From the NCBI RefSeq assembly GCF_052857255.1, contig NC_135500.1:44890772-44954771 (forward strand): a stretch of 64,000 bases of DNA, given 5' to 3'. The position numbers were made by a program, and so were the translations under genes. Position 1 is the first letter of the stretch, and each line of letters begins with the position of its first letter. The notes under the pieces are model-generated. The model did not search any database. It was given only the letters and a program-made list of their open reading frames with translations, and was not told where the DNA came from. Of the stretch, positions 24,649-36,990 are shown piece after piece. Origin of the DNA: Amblyomma americanum. Lineage: Eukaryota > Arthropoda > Arachnida > Ixodida > Ixodidae.

Positions 24649-26944
24649 GATGTCTAGAATTCCGTTTCGGTCTAAAACAGCTTGTCTCGTTTTAAGCAAG
24701 AATACATGCTTTTCGCGAAGTTATGAGAGAAAAAGTTTTGACGCGTATCACAAGGACACTTGCAAAACCGATGTGTTTAGATTTAGCTCGTTTCGGTCTA
24801 AAACAGCTTATTTCGTTGTTTTAAGCACGAATACACGCTTTTCGCGAAGTTATGAGAGAAAAAGATTTGACGCGTATCAAACGGACACTTGTAAAACCGA
24901 TGTGGTCAGATCTAGCTCGTTTTGGTCTAAAACAGCTAGTTTCGTTGTATTAAGCACGAATACATGCTTTTCGCGAACTTATGAGAGAAAAAGTTTTGAC
25001 GCGTATCACACAGACACTTCTAAAACCAATGTGTTCAAAATTAGCTCGTTTCGGTCTAAAACAGCTTGTTTCGTTGCTTTAAGAACGATTACATGCTTTT
25101 CGCGCAGTTATGAGAGAAAAAGTTTTGACGCCTATCACACGGACACTTGCAAAACCGATGTGTTCAAATATAACTCGTCTCGGTCTAAAACAGCTTGTTT
25201 CGTTGTATTAAGCACGAATACATGTTTTCGCGCAGTTATAAGAGAAAAAGTTTTGACACTTGTAAAACCGATCTGTTCAGATTTAGCTCGTCTCGGTCTA
25301 AAACAGCTTGTCTCGTCGTATTAAGCACGAATACATGCTTTTCGCGCAGTTCATAACTTCAGAAACAGTTTTCACGCGTATCACACGGACACTTGTAAAA
25401 TCGAGGTGTTCAGATCTTGTTCGTTTTGGTCTAAAACAGCTTGTTTCGTTGTATTAAGCACGAATACACGCTTTTCGCGAAGTTATGAGAGAAAAAGTTT
25501 TGACGCTTATCACACGGACACTTGTAAAACCGATGTGTTCATATCTAGCTCGTTTTGGTCTAAAACAGCTTGTTTCGTTGTATTAAGCACGAATACATGC
25601 TTTTCGCGAACTTATGAGAGAAAAAGATTTGACGCGTATCACCCGGACACTTGTAAAACCGATGTGTTCAGATTTAGCTCGTTTCGGTCTAAAACAGCTT
25701 GTTTCGTTGTTTTAAGAACGATTACATGCTTTTCGCGCAGTTATGAGAGAAAACGTTTTGACGGCTATCACACGGACACTTGTAAAACCGATGTGTTCAG
25801 ATCAAACCCGTTTCGGTCTAAAACAGCTTGTTTCGTTGTATTAAGCACGAATACATGTTTTCGCGCAGTTATAAGAGAAAAAGTTTTGACGCGTATCACA
25901 TGGACACTTGTAAAACCGATGTGTTCAGATTTAGCTCGTTTCGGTCTAAAACAGCTTGCCTCGTTGTATTAAGCACGAATACATGCTTTTCGCGCAGTTC
26001 ATAACTTCAGAAAAAGATTTCACGCGTATCACACAGACAATTATAAAACCGATGTGTTCAGATCTAGCTCGTTTTGGTATAAAACAGCTTGTTTCTTTGT
26101 ATTAGCCACGAATACATGCTTTTCGCGCAGGTATGAAAGAAAAAGTTTTGACGCCTATCACACGGACACTTGCAAAACCGATGTTTAGATCTAGCTCGTT
26201 TCGGTATAAAACAGCTTGTCTCGTTTTAAGCAAGAATACATGCTTTTCGCGAAGTTATGAGAGAAAAAATTTTTGACGCGTATCACACGGACACTTGTAA
26301 AACCGATGTGTTCATATCTAGCTCGTTTTGGTCTAAAACAGCTTGTTTCGTTGTATTAAGCACGAATACATGCTTTTCGCGAACTTATGAGAGAAAAAGT
26401 TTTGACGCGTACCACCCGGACACTTGTAAAACCGATGTGTTCAGATCTAGCTCGTTTTGGTATAAAACAGCTGGTTTCTTTGTATTAGCCACGAATACAT
26501 GCTTTTCGCGCAGGTATGAAAGAAAAAGTTTTGACGCCTATCACACGGACACTTGCAAAACCGATGTTTAGATCTAGTTCGTTTCGGTATAAAACAGCTT
26601 GTCTCGTTTTAAGCAAGAATACATGCTTTTCGCGAACTTATGAGAGAAAAAATTTTGACGCGTATCACACGGACACTTGTAAAACCGATGTGTTCAGATT
26701 TAGCTCATTTCGGTCTAAAACAGCTTGTCTCATTGTATTAAGCACGAATACATGCTTTTCGCGCAGTTATGAGAGAAAAAGTTTTTTCGCGTATCACACG
26801 GACACTTGTAAAACCAATGTGTTCAGATTTAGCTCGTTTCTGTCTAAAACAGCTTGTTTCGTTGCATTAATCACGAATACATGCTTTTCGCGCAGGTATG
26901 AAAGAAAAAGTTTTGAGGCCTATCACACGCGCACTTGCAAAACC
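24649..26944. repeat. 18-mer HOR variant (2296 bp)
   Basis: Order w-a-b-c-d-e-f-n-o-p-q/l-m-n-l-m-u-v. It has the same monomer number as the preceding unit but a different composition: g to m after f are lost, and an l-m-n-l-m run replaces r. The q/l fusion lies near 26040, where ACAATTATAAAACC GATGTG replaces the normal GAGGTG start of r. The l monomer near 26470 has CAGCTGGTTTC, also seen near 14367 and 19329. Confidence 0.82.
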
Positions 26945-29612
26945 GATGTTTAGAATTCCGTTTCGGTCTAAAACAGCTTGTCTCGTTTTAAGCAAGAATA
27001 CATGCTTTTCGCGAAGTTATGAGAGAAAAAGTTTTGACGCGTATCACAAGGACACTTGCAAAACCGATGTGTTTAGATTTAGCTCGTTTTGGTCTAAAAC
27101 AGCTAGTTTCGTTGTATTAAGCACGAATACATGCTTTTCGCGAACTTATGAGAGAAAAAGTTTTGACGCGTATCACACAGACACTTCTAAAACCAATGTG
27201 TTCAAAATTAGCTCGTTTTGGTCTAAAACAGCTTGTTTCGTTGCTTTAAGGACGATTACATGCTTTTCGCGAAGTTATGAGAGAAAAAGTTTTAACGCCT
27301 ATCACACGGACACTTGTAAAACCGATGTGTTCAAATATAACTCGTCTCGGTCTAAAACAGCTTGTTTCGTTGTATTAAGCACGAACACATGTTTTCGCGC
27401 AGTTATAAGAGAAAAAGTTTTGACACTTGTAAAACCGATCTGTTCAGATTTAGCTCGTCTCGGTCTAAAACAGCTTGTCTCGTCGTATTAAGCACGAATA
27501 CATGCTTTTCGCGCAGTTCATAACTTCAGAAACAGTTTTCACGCGTATCACACGGACACTTGTAAAATCGAGGTGTTCAGATCTTGCTCGTTTTGGTCTA
27601 AAACAGCTTGATTCGTTGTATTAAGCACGAATACACGCTTTTCGCGAAGTTATCAGAGAAAAAGTTTTGACGCTTATCACACGGACACTTGTAAAACCGA
27701 TGTGTTCAGATCTAGATCGTTTTGTCTAAAACAGCTTGCTTCGTTGTATTAAGCACGAATACATGCTTTTTGCGCAGTTATAAGAGAAAAAGTTTTGACG
27801 CGTATCAATGGGACACTTGTAAAACCGGTGTTCAGATTTAGCTCGTTTCGGTCTAAAACAGCCTGTCTCGTTGTATTAAGCACGAATACATGCTTTTCGC
27901 GCAGTTATTAGGGAAAACATTTTCACGCGTATCACACGGACACTTGTAAAATCGATGTGTTCAGATCTAGCTCGTTTTGGTCAAAAACAGCTTGTTTCGT
28001 TGTATTAGGCACGAATACATGCTTTTCGCGCAGTTATGAGAGAAAACGTTTGACGCGTATGACACGGGCACTTGTAAAACCGATGTGTTCAGATCTAGCT
28101 TGTTTTGGTATAAAACAGCTTATTTCTTTGTATTAGGCACGAATACATGCTTTTCGCGCAGGTATGAAAGAAAAAGTTTTGACGCCTATCACACAGACAC
28201 TTGCAAAACCGATGTTTAGATCTAGCTCCTTTCGGTATAAAACAGCTTGTCTCGTTTTAAGCAAGAATACATACTTTTCGTGAAGTTATGACAGGAAAAA
28301 TTTTGACGCGTATCACACGGACACTTGTAAAACCGATGTGTTCAGATCTAGCTCGTTTTGGTATAAAACAGCTTGTTTCTTTGTATTAGCCACGAATACA
28401 TGCTTTTCGCGCAGGTATGAAAGAAAAAGTTTTGACGCCTATCACACGGACACTTGCAAAACCGATGTTTAGATCTAGCTCGTTTCGGTATAAAACAGCT
28501 TGTCTCGTTTTAAGCAAGAATACATGCTTTTCGCGAAGTTATGAGAGAAAAAATTTTGACGCGTATCAGACGGACACTTGTAAAACCGATGTGTTCATAT
28601 CTAGCTCGTTTTGGTCTAAAACAGCTTGTTTCGTTGTATTAAGCACGAATACATGCTTTTCGCGAACTTATGAGAGAAAAAGTTTTGACGCGTATCACCC
28701 GGACACTTGTAAAACCGATGTGTTCAGATTTAGCTAGTTTCGGTCTAAAACAGCTTGTTTCGTTGTTTTAAGAACGAATACATGCTTTTCGCGCAGTTAT
28801 GAGAGAAAACGTTTTGACGCCTATCACACGGACACTTGCAAAGCCGATGTTTTTGGATCAAGCCCGTTTTGGTCTAAAACAGCTCTTTTCGTTGTATGAA
28901 GCACGAATACAAGCTTTTCGCGCAGTTATAAGAGAAAACGTTTGACGCGTATCACACGGGCACTTGTAAAACCGATGTGTTCAGATCTAGCTTGTTTTGG
29001 TATAAAACAGCTTGTTTCTTTGTATTAGGCACGAATACATGCTTTTCGCGCAGGTATGAAAGAAAACGTTTTGACGCCTATCACACAGACACTTGCAAAA
29101 CCGATGTTTAGATCTAGCTCCTTTCGGTATAAAACAGCTTGTCTCGTTTTGAGCAAGAATACATGCTTTTCGCGAAGTTATGAGAGAAAAAATTTTGACG
29201 CGTATCACACGGACACTTGTAAAACCGATGTGTTAAGATCTAGCTCGTTTTGGTATAAAACAGCTTGTTTCTTTGTATTAGCCACGAATACATGCTTTTC
29301 GCGCAGTTATGAGAGAAAACGTTTTGACGGCTATCACACGGACACTTGTAAAACCGATGTGTTCAGATCAAACCCGTTTCGGTCTAAAACAGCTTCTTTC
29401 GTTGTATTAAGCACGAAAACATGTTTTCGCGCAGTTATAAGAGAAAAAGTTTTGACGCGTATCACATGGACACTTGTAAAACCGATGTGTTCAGATTTAG
29501 CTCGTTTCGGTCTAAAACAGCTTGCCTCGTTGTATTAGGCACGAATACATGCTTTTCGCGCAGGTATGAAAGAAAAAGTTTTGAGGCCTATCACACGGGC
29601 ACTTGCAAAACC
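26945..29612. repeat. 21-mer composite unit (2668 bp)
   Basis: Order w, a/b fusion (near 27070), c, d, e, f, g, h, i, j, k, l, m, n, s, t, j, k, l/o fusion (near 29230), p, q/v fusion (near 29490). It is the only unit in this part of the window that holds the g-h-i-j run and the s-t-j junction of the 11-mer together, so it is useful for reconstructing the parent order. Confidence 0.8.
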
Positions 29613-32600
29613 GATGTTTAGAATTCCGTTTCGGTCTAAAACAGCTTGTCTCGTTTTAAGCAAGAATACATGCTTTTGGCGAAGTTATGAGAGAAAAAGT
29701 TTTGACGCGTATCACAAGGACACTTGCAAAACCGATGTGTTTAGATTTAGCTCGTTTCGGTCTAAAACAGCTTATTTCGTTGTTTTAAGCACGAATACAC
29801 GCTTTTCGCGAAGTTATGAGAGAAAAAGATTTGACGCGTATCACACGGACACTTGTAAAACCGATGTGGTCAGATCTAGCTCGTTTTGGTCTAAAACAGC
29901 TAGTTTCGTTGTATTAAGCACGAATACATGCTTTTCGCGAACTTATGAGAGAAAAAGTTTTGACGCGTATCACACAGACACTTCTAAAACCAATGTGTTC
30001 AAAATTAGCTCGTTTCGGTCTAAAACAGCTTGTTTCGTTGCTTTAAGAACGATTACATGCTTTTCGCGCAGTTATGAGAGAAAAAGTTTTGACGCCTATC
30101 ACACGGATACTTGTAAAACCGATGTGTTCAAATATAACTCGTCTCGGTCTAAAACAGCTTGTTTCGTTGTATTAAGCACGAATACATGTTTTCGCGCAGT
30201 TATAAGAGAAAAAGTTTTGACACTTGTAAAACCGATCTGTTCAGATTTAGCTCGTCTCGGTCTAAAACAGCTTGTCTCGTCGTATTAAGCACGAATACAT
30301 GCTTTTCGCGCAGTTCATAACTTCAGAAACAGTTTTCACGCGTATCACACGGACACTTGTAAAATCGAGGTGTTCAGATCTTGCTCGTTTTGGTCTAAAA
30401 CAGCTTGTTTGGTTGTATTAAGCACGAATACACGCTTTTCGCGAAGTTATGAGAGAAAAAGTTTTGACGCTTATCACACGGACACTTGTAAAACCGATGT
30501 GTTCAGATCTAGATCGTTTTGTCTAAAACAGCTTGCTTCGTTGTATTAAGCACGAATACATGCTTTTTGCGCAGTTATAAGAGAAAAAGTTTTGACGCCT
30601 ATCACACAGACACTTGCAAAACCGATGTTTAGATCTAGCTCCTTTCGGTATAAAACAGCTTGTCTCGTTTTAGGCAAGAATACATGCTTTTCGCGAAGTT
30701 ATGAGAGAAAAAATTTTGATGCGTATCACACGGACACTTGTAAAACCGATGTGTTCAGATCTAGCTCGTTTTGGTATAAAACAGCTTGTTTCTTTGTATT
30801 AGCCACGAATACATGCTTTTCGCGCAGGTATGAAAGAAAAAGTTTTGACGCCTATCACACGGACACTTGCAAAACCGATGTTTAGATCTAGCTCGTTTCG
30901 GTATAAAACAGCTTGTCTCGTTTTAAGCAAGAATACATGCTTTTCGCGAAGTTATGAGAGAAAAAATTTTGACGCGTATCACACGGACACTTGTAAAACC
31001 GATGTGTTCATATCTAGCTCGTTTTGGTCTAAAACAGCTTGTTTCGTTGTATTAAGCACGAATACATGCTTTTCGCGAACTTATGAGAGAAAAAGTTTTG
31101 ACGCGTATCACCCGGACACTTGTAAAACCGATGTGTTCAGATTTAGCTCGTTTCGGTCTAAAACAGCTTGTTTCGTTGTTTTAAGAACGATTACATGCTT
31201 TTCGCGCAGTTATGAGAGAAAACGTTTTGACGGCTATCGCACGGACACTTGTAAAACCGATGTGTTCAGATCAAACCCGTTTCGGTCTAAAACAGCTTGT
31301 TTCGTTGTATTAAGCGCGAATACATGTTTTCGCGCAGTTATAAGAGAAAAAGTTTTGACGCGTATCACATGGACACTTGTAAAACCGATGTGTTCAGATT
31401 TAGCTCGTTTCGGTCTAAAACAGCTTGCCTCGTTGTATTAAGCACGAATACATGCTTTTCGCGCAGTTCATAACTTCAGAAAAAGATTTCACGCGTATCA
31501 CACAGACAATTATAAAATCGAGGTGTTCAGATCTAGCTCGTTTTGGTCTAAAACAGCTTGTTTCGTTGTAATAAGCACGAATATATGCTTTTCGCGAACT
31601 TATGAGAGAAAAAGTATCGACGCGTATCACAAGGACACTTGTAAAAGTGATGTGTTCAGATTTAGCTCATTTCGGTCTAAAACAGCTTGTCTCATTGTAT
31701 TAAGCACGAATACATGCTTTTCGCGCAGTTATGAGAGAAAAAGTTTTTTCGCGTATCACACGGACACTTGTAAAACCAATGTGTTCAGATTTAGCTCGTT
31801 TCTGTCTAAAACAGCTTGCTTCGTTGCATTAATCACGAATACATGCTTTTCGCGCAGGTATGAAAGAAAAAAGTTTGAAGCCTATCACACGGGCACTTGC
31901 AAAACCGATGTCTAGAATTCCGTTTCGGTCTAAAACAGCTTGTCTCGTTTTAAGCAAGAATACATGCTTTTCGCGAAGTTATGAGAGAAAAAGTTTTGAC
32001 GCGTATCACAAGGACACTTGCAAAACCGATGTGTTTAGATTTAGCTCGTTTCGGTCTAAAACAGCTTATTTCGTTGTTTTAAGCACGAATACACGCTTTT
32101 CGCGAAGTTATGAGAGAAAAAGATTTGACGCGTATCAAACGGACACTTGTAAAACCGATGTGGTCAGATCTAGCTCGTTTTGGTCTAAAACAGCTAGTTT
32201 CGTTGTATTAAGCACGAATACATGCTTTTCGCGAACTTATGAGAGAAAAAGTTTTGACGCGTATCACACAGACACTTCTAAAACCAATGTGTTCAAAATT
32301 AGCTCGTTTCGGTCTAAAACAGCTTGTTTCGTTACTTTAAGAACGATTACACGCTTTTCGCGCAGTTATGAGAGAAAAAGTTTTGACGCCTATCACACGG
32401 ACACTTGTAAAACCGATGTGTTCAAATATAACTCGTCTCGGTCTAAAACAGCTTGTTTCGTTGTATTAAGCACGAATACATGTTTTCGCGCAGTTATAAG
32501 AGAAAAAGTTTTGACACTTGTAAAACCGATCTGTTCAGATTTAGCTCGTCTCGGTCTAAAACAGCTTGTCTCGTCGTATTAAGCACGAATACATGCTTTT

Positions 32601-32930
32601 CGCGCAGTTCATAACTTCAGAAACAGTTTTCACGCGTATCACACGGACACTTGTAAAATCGAGGTGTTCAGATCTTGTTCGTTTTGGTCTAAAACAGCTT
32701 GTTTCGTTGTATTAAGCACGAATACACGCTTTTCGCGAAGTTATGAGAGAAAATGTTTTGACGCTTATCACACGGACACTTGTAAAACCGATGTGTTCAT
32801 ATCTAGCTCGTTTTGGTCTAAAACAGCTTGTTTCGTTGTATTAAGCACGAATACATGCTTTTCGCGAACTTATGAGAGAAAAAGTTTTGACGCGTATCAC
32901 CCGGACACTTGTAAAACCGATGTGTTCAGA
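29536..32930. repeat. 3.4 kb segment repeated 7258 bp upstream, copy 2
   Basis: Partner of 22278-25672. It contains a complete 18-mer (29613-31906) and the first part of the following unit. Small differences from copy 1 include TTGGTTGTATTAAG near 30410 and GCTATCGCACGG near 31236, consistent with a recent event followed by a few point changes. Confidence 0.9.
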
Positions 32931-33567
32931 TCAAACCCGTTTCGGTCTAAAACAGCTTGTTTCGTTGTATTAAGCACGAATACATGCTTTTCGCGCAGTT
33001 ATGAGAGAAAACGTTTTGACGCGTATCACATGGACACTTGTAAAACCGATGTGTTCAGATTTAGCTCGTTTGGGTCTAAAACAGCTTGCCTCGTTGTATT
33101 AAGCACGAATACATGCTTTTCGCGCAGTTCATAACTTCAGAAAAAGATTTCACGCGTATCACACAGACAATTATAAAATTGAGGTGTTCAGATCTAGCTC
33201 GTTTTGGTCTAAAACAGCTTGTTTCGTTGTAATAAGCACGAATATATGCTTTTCGCGAACTTATGAGAGAAAAAGTATCGACGCGTATCACACGGACACT
33301 TGTAAAAGTGATGTGTTCAGATTTAGCTCATTTCGGTCTAAAACAGCTTGTCTCATTGTATTAAGCACGAATACATGCTTTTCGCGCAGTTATGAGAGAA
33401 AAAGTTTTTTCGCGTATCACACGGACACTTGTAAAACCAATGTGTTCAGATTTAGCTCGTTTCTGTCTAAAACAGCTTGTTTCGTTGCATTAATCACGAA
33501 TACATGCTTTTCGCGCAGGTATGAAAGAAAAAGTTTTGAGGCCTATCACACGGGCACTTGCAAAACC
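31907..33567. repeat. 13-mer-size unit (1661 bp)
   Basis: It runs w-a-b-c-d-e-f-n, then a p/o fusion near 32930, q, r, u and v. It is the first short unit of the series and contains a type-q monomer with GTTTGGGTCTAAAAC near 33070. Confidence 0.8.
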
Positions 33568-35342
33568 GATGTCTAGAATTCCGTTTCGGTCTAAAACAGC
33601 TTGTCTCGTTTTAAGCAAGAATACATGCTTTTCGCGAAGTTATGAGAGAAAAAGTTTTGACGCGCATCACAAGGACACTTGCAAAACCGATGTGTTTAGA
33701 TTTAGCTCGTTTCGGTCTAAAACAGCTTATTTCGTTGTTTTAAGCACGAATACACGCTTTTCGCGAAGTTATGAGAGAAAAAGATTTGACGCGTATCACA
33801 CGGACACTTGTAAAACCGATGTGGTCAGATCTAGCTCGTTTTGGTCTAAAACAGCTAGTTTCGTTGTATTAAGCACGAATACATGCTTTTCGCGAACTTA
33901 TGAGAGAAAAAGTTTTGACGCGTATCACACATACACTTCTAAAACCAATGTGTTCAAAATTAGCTCGTTTCGGTCTAAAACAGCTTGTTTCGTTGCTTTA
34001 AGAACGATTACATGCTTTTCGCGCAGTTATGAGAGAAAAAGTTTTGACGCCTATCACACGGACACTTGTAAAACCGATGTGTTCAAATATAACTCGTCTC
34101 GGTCTAAAACAGCTTGTTTCGTTGTATTAAGCACGAATACATGTTTTCGCGCAGTTATAAGAGAAAAAGTTTTGACACTTGTAAAACCGATCTGTTCAGA
34201 TTTAGCTCGTCTCGGTCTAAAACAGCTTGTCTCGTCGTATTAAGCACGAATACATGCTTTTCGCGCAGTTCATAACTTCAGAAACAGTTTTCACGCGTAT
34301 CACACGGACACTTGTAAAATCGAGCTGTTCAGATCTTGCTCGTTTTGGTCTAAAACAGCTTGTTTCGTTGTATTAAGCACGAATACACGCTTTTCGTGAA
34401 GTTATGAGAGAAAAAGTTTTGACGCTTATCACACGGACACTTGTAAAACCGATGTGTTCAGATCTAGATCGTTTTGTCTAAAACAGCTTGCTTCGTTGTA
34501 TTAAGCACGAATACATGCTTTTCGCGAAGTTATGAGAGAAAAAATTTTGATGCGTATCACACGGACACTTGTAAAACCGATGTGTTCAGATCTAGCTCGT
34601 TTTGGTATAAAACAGCTTGTTTCTTTGTATTAGCCACGAATACATGCTTTTCGCGCAGGTATGAAAGAAAAAGTTTTGACGCCTATCACACGGACACTTG
34701 CAAAACCGATGTTTAGATCTAGCTCCTTTCGGTATAAAACAGCTTGTCTCGTTTTAAGCAAGAATACATACTTTTCGCGAAGTTATGACAGAAAAAATTT
34801 TGACGCGTATCACACGGACACTTGTAAAACCGATGTGTTCATATCTAGCTCGTTTTGGTATAAAACAGCTTGTTTCTTTGTATTAGCCACGAATACATGC
34901 TTTTCGCGCAGGTATGAAAGAAAACGTTTTGACGCCTATCACACGGACACTTGCAAAACCGATGTTTAGATCTAGCTCGTTTCGGTATAAAACAGCTTGT
35001 CTCGTTTTAAGCAAGAATACATGCTTTTCGCGAAGTTATGAGAGAAAAAATTTTGACGCGTATCACACGGACACTTGTAAAACCGATGTGTTCATGTCTA
35101 GCTCGTTTTGGTCTAAAACAGCTTGTTTCGTTGTATTAAGCACGAATACATGCTTTTCGCGCAGTTATGAGAGAAAAAGTTTTTTCGCGTATCACACGGA
35201 CACTTGTAAAATCAATGTGTTCAGATTTAGCTCGTTTCTGTCTAAAACAGCTTGTTTCGTTGCATTAATCACGAATACATGCTTTTCGCGCAGGTATGAA
35301 AGAAAAAGTTTTGAGGCCTATCACACGGGCACTTGCAAAACC
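33568..35342. repeat. 14-mer unit (1775 bp)
   Basis: Order w-a-b-c-d-e-f, g/k fusion (near 34500), l, k, an n/l fusion (near 34840), m, an n/u fusion reading GTTCATGTCTAGC (near 35090), and v. The n/u fusion is the founder of the form found in the 13- and 26-mer units to the right; no copy of it was seen further left. Confidence 0.8.
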
Positions 35343-36990
35343 GATGTTTAGAATTCCGTTTCGGTCTAAAACAGCTTGTCTCGTTTTAAGCAAGATTACA
35401 TGCTTTTCGCGAAGTTATGAGAGAAAAAGTTTTGACGCGTATCACAAGGACACTTGCAAAACCGATGTGTTTAGATTTAGCTCGTTTCGGTCTAAAACAG
35501 CTTATTTCGTTGTTTTACGCACGAATACACGCTTTTCGCGAAGTTATGAGAGAAAAAGATTTGACGCGTATCACACGGACACTTGTAAAACCGATGTGGT
35601 CAGATCTAGCTCGTTTTGGTCTAAAACAGCTAGTTTCGTTGTATTAAGCACGAATACATGCTTTTCGCGAACTTATGAGGGAAAAAGTTTTGACGCCTAT
35701 CACACGGACACTTGTAAAACCGATGTGTTCAAATATAACTCGTCTCGGTCTAAAACAGCTTGTTTCGTTGTATTAAGCACGAATACATGTTTTCGCGCAG
35801 TTATAAGAGAAAAAGTTTTGACACTTGTAAAACCGATCTGTTCAGATTTAGCTCGTCTCGGTCTAAAACAGCTTGTCTCGTCGTATTAAGCACGAATACA
35901 TGCATTTCGCGCAGTTCATAACTTCAGAAACAGTTTTCACGCGTATCACACGGACACTTGTAAAATCGAGGTGTTCAGATCTTGCTCGTTTTGGTCTAAA
36001 ACAGCTTGTTTCGTTGTATTAGGCACGAATACACGCTTTTCGCGAAGTTATGAGAGAAAAAGTTTTGACGCTTATCACACGGACACTTGTAAAACCGATG
36101 TGTTCAGATCTAGATCGTTTTGTCTAAAACAGCTTGCTTCGTTGTATTAAGCACGAATACATGCTTTTTGCGCAGTTATAAGAGAAAAAGTTTTGACGCG
36201 TATCAATGGGACACTTGTAAAACCGGTGTTCAGATTTAGCTCGTTTCGGTCTAAAACAGCCTGTCTCGTTGTATTAAGCACGAATACATGCTTTTCGCGC
36301 AGTTATTAGGGAAAACATTTTCACGCGTATCACACGGACACTTGTAAAATCGATGTGTTCAGATCTAGCTCGTTTTGGTCAAAAACAGCTTGTTTCGTTG
36401 TATTAGGCACGAATACATGCTTTTCGCGCAGTTATGAGAGAAAACGTTTGACGCGTATCACACGGGCACTTGTAAAACCGATGTGTTCAGATCTAGCTTG
36501 TTTTGGTATAAAACAGCTTGTTTCTTTGTATTAGGCACGAATACATGCTTTTCGCGCAGGTATGAAAGAAAACGTTTTGACGCCTATCACACAGACACTT
36601 GCAAAACCGATGTTTAGATCTAGCTCCTTTCGGTATAAAACAGCTTGTCTCGTTTTAAGAAAGAATACATACTTTTCGCGAAGTTATGACAGAAAAAATT
36701 TTGACGCGTATCACACGGACACTTGTAAAACCGATGTGTTCATGTCTAGCTCGTTTTGGTCTAAAACAGCTTGTTTCGTTGTATTAAGCACGAATACATG
36801 CTTTTCGCGCAGTTATGGGAGAAAAAGTTTTTTCGCGTATCACACGGACACTTGTAAAATCAATGTGTTCAGATTTAGCTCGTTTCTGTCTAAAACAGCT
36901 TGTTTCGTTGCATTAATCACGAATACATGCTTTTCGCGCAGGTATGAAAGAAAAAGTTTTGAGGCCTATCACACGGGCACTTGCAAAACC
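35343..36990. repeat. 13-mer HOR unit (1648 bp), first copy
   Basis: Order w-a-b/c-d-e-f-g-h-i-j-k-n/u-v. The b/c fusion deletes one monomer: it has b's GATGTGGTC start and CAGCTAGTTTC core but the non-b tail GACGCCTATCACACGGACAC. It carries a private ACTTATGAGGGAAAAAG near 35670 that returns in the 13-mer at 43613, linking the two. Confidence 0.9.

Larger units (their letters stand above)
22278..25672. repeat. 3.4 kb segment repeated 7258 bp downstream, copy 1
   Basis: This is nearly identical to 29536-32930 at a constant offset of 7258 bp. Shared private variants are GTTTTAGGCAAG in the k monomer (near 23409 and 30667), AAAAAAGTTTGAAGCC in v (near 24608 and 31866) and GCGTATCAAACGG in a (near 24872 and 32130). 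The left break is in a v monomer, the right break after n where copy 1 continues into o and copy 2 into p. Confidence 0.9.
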
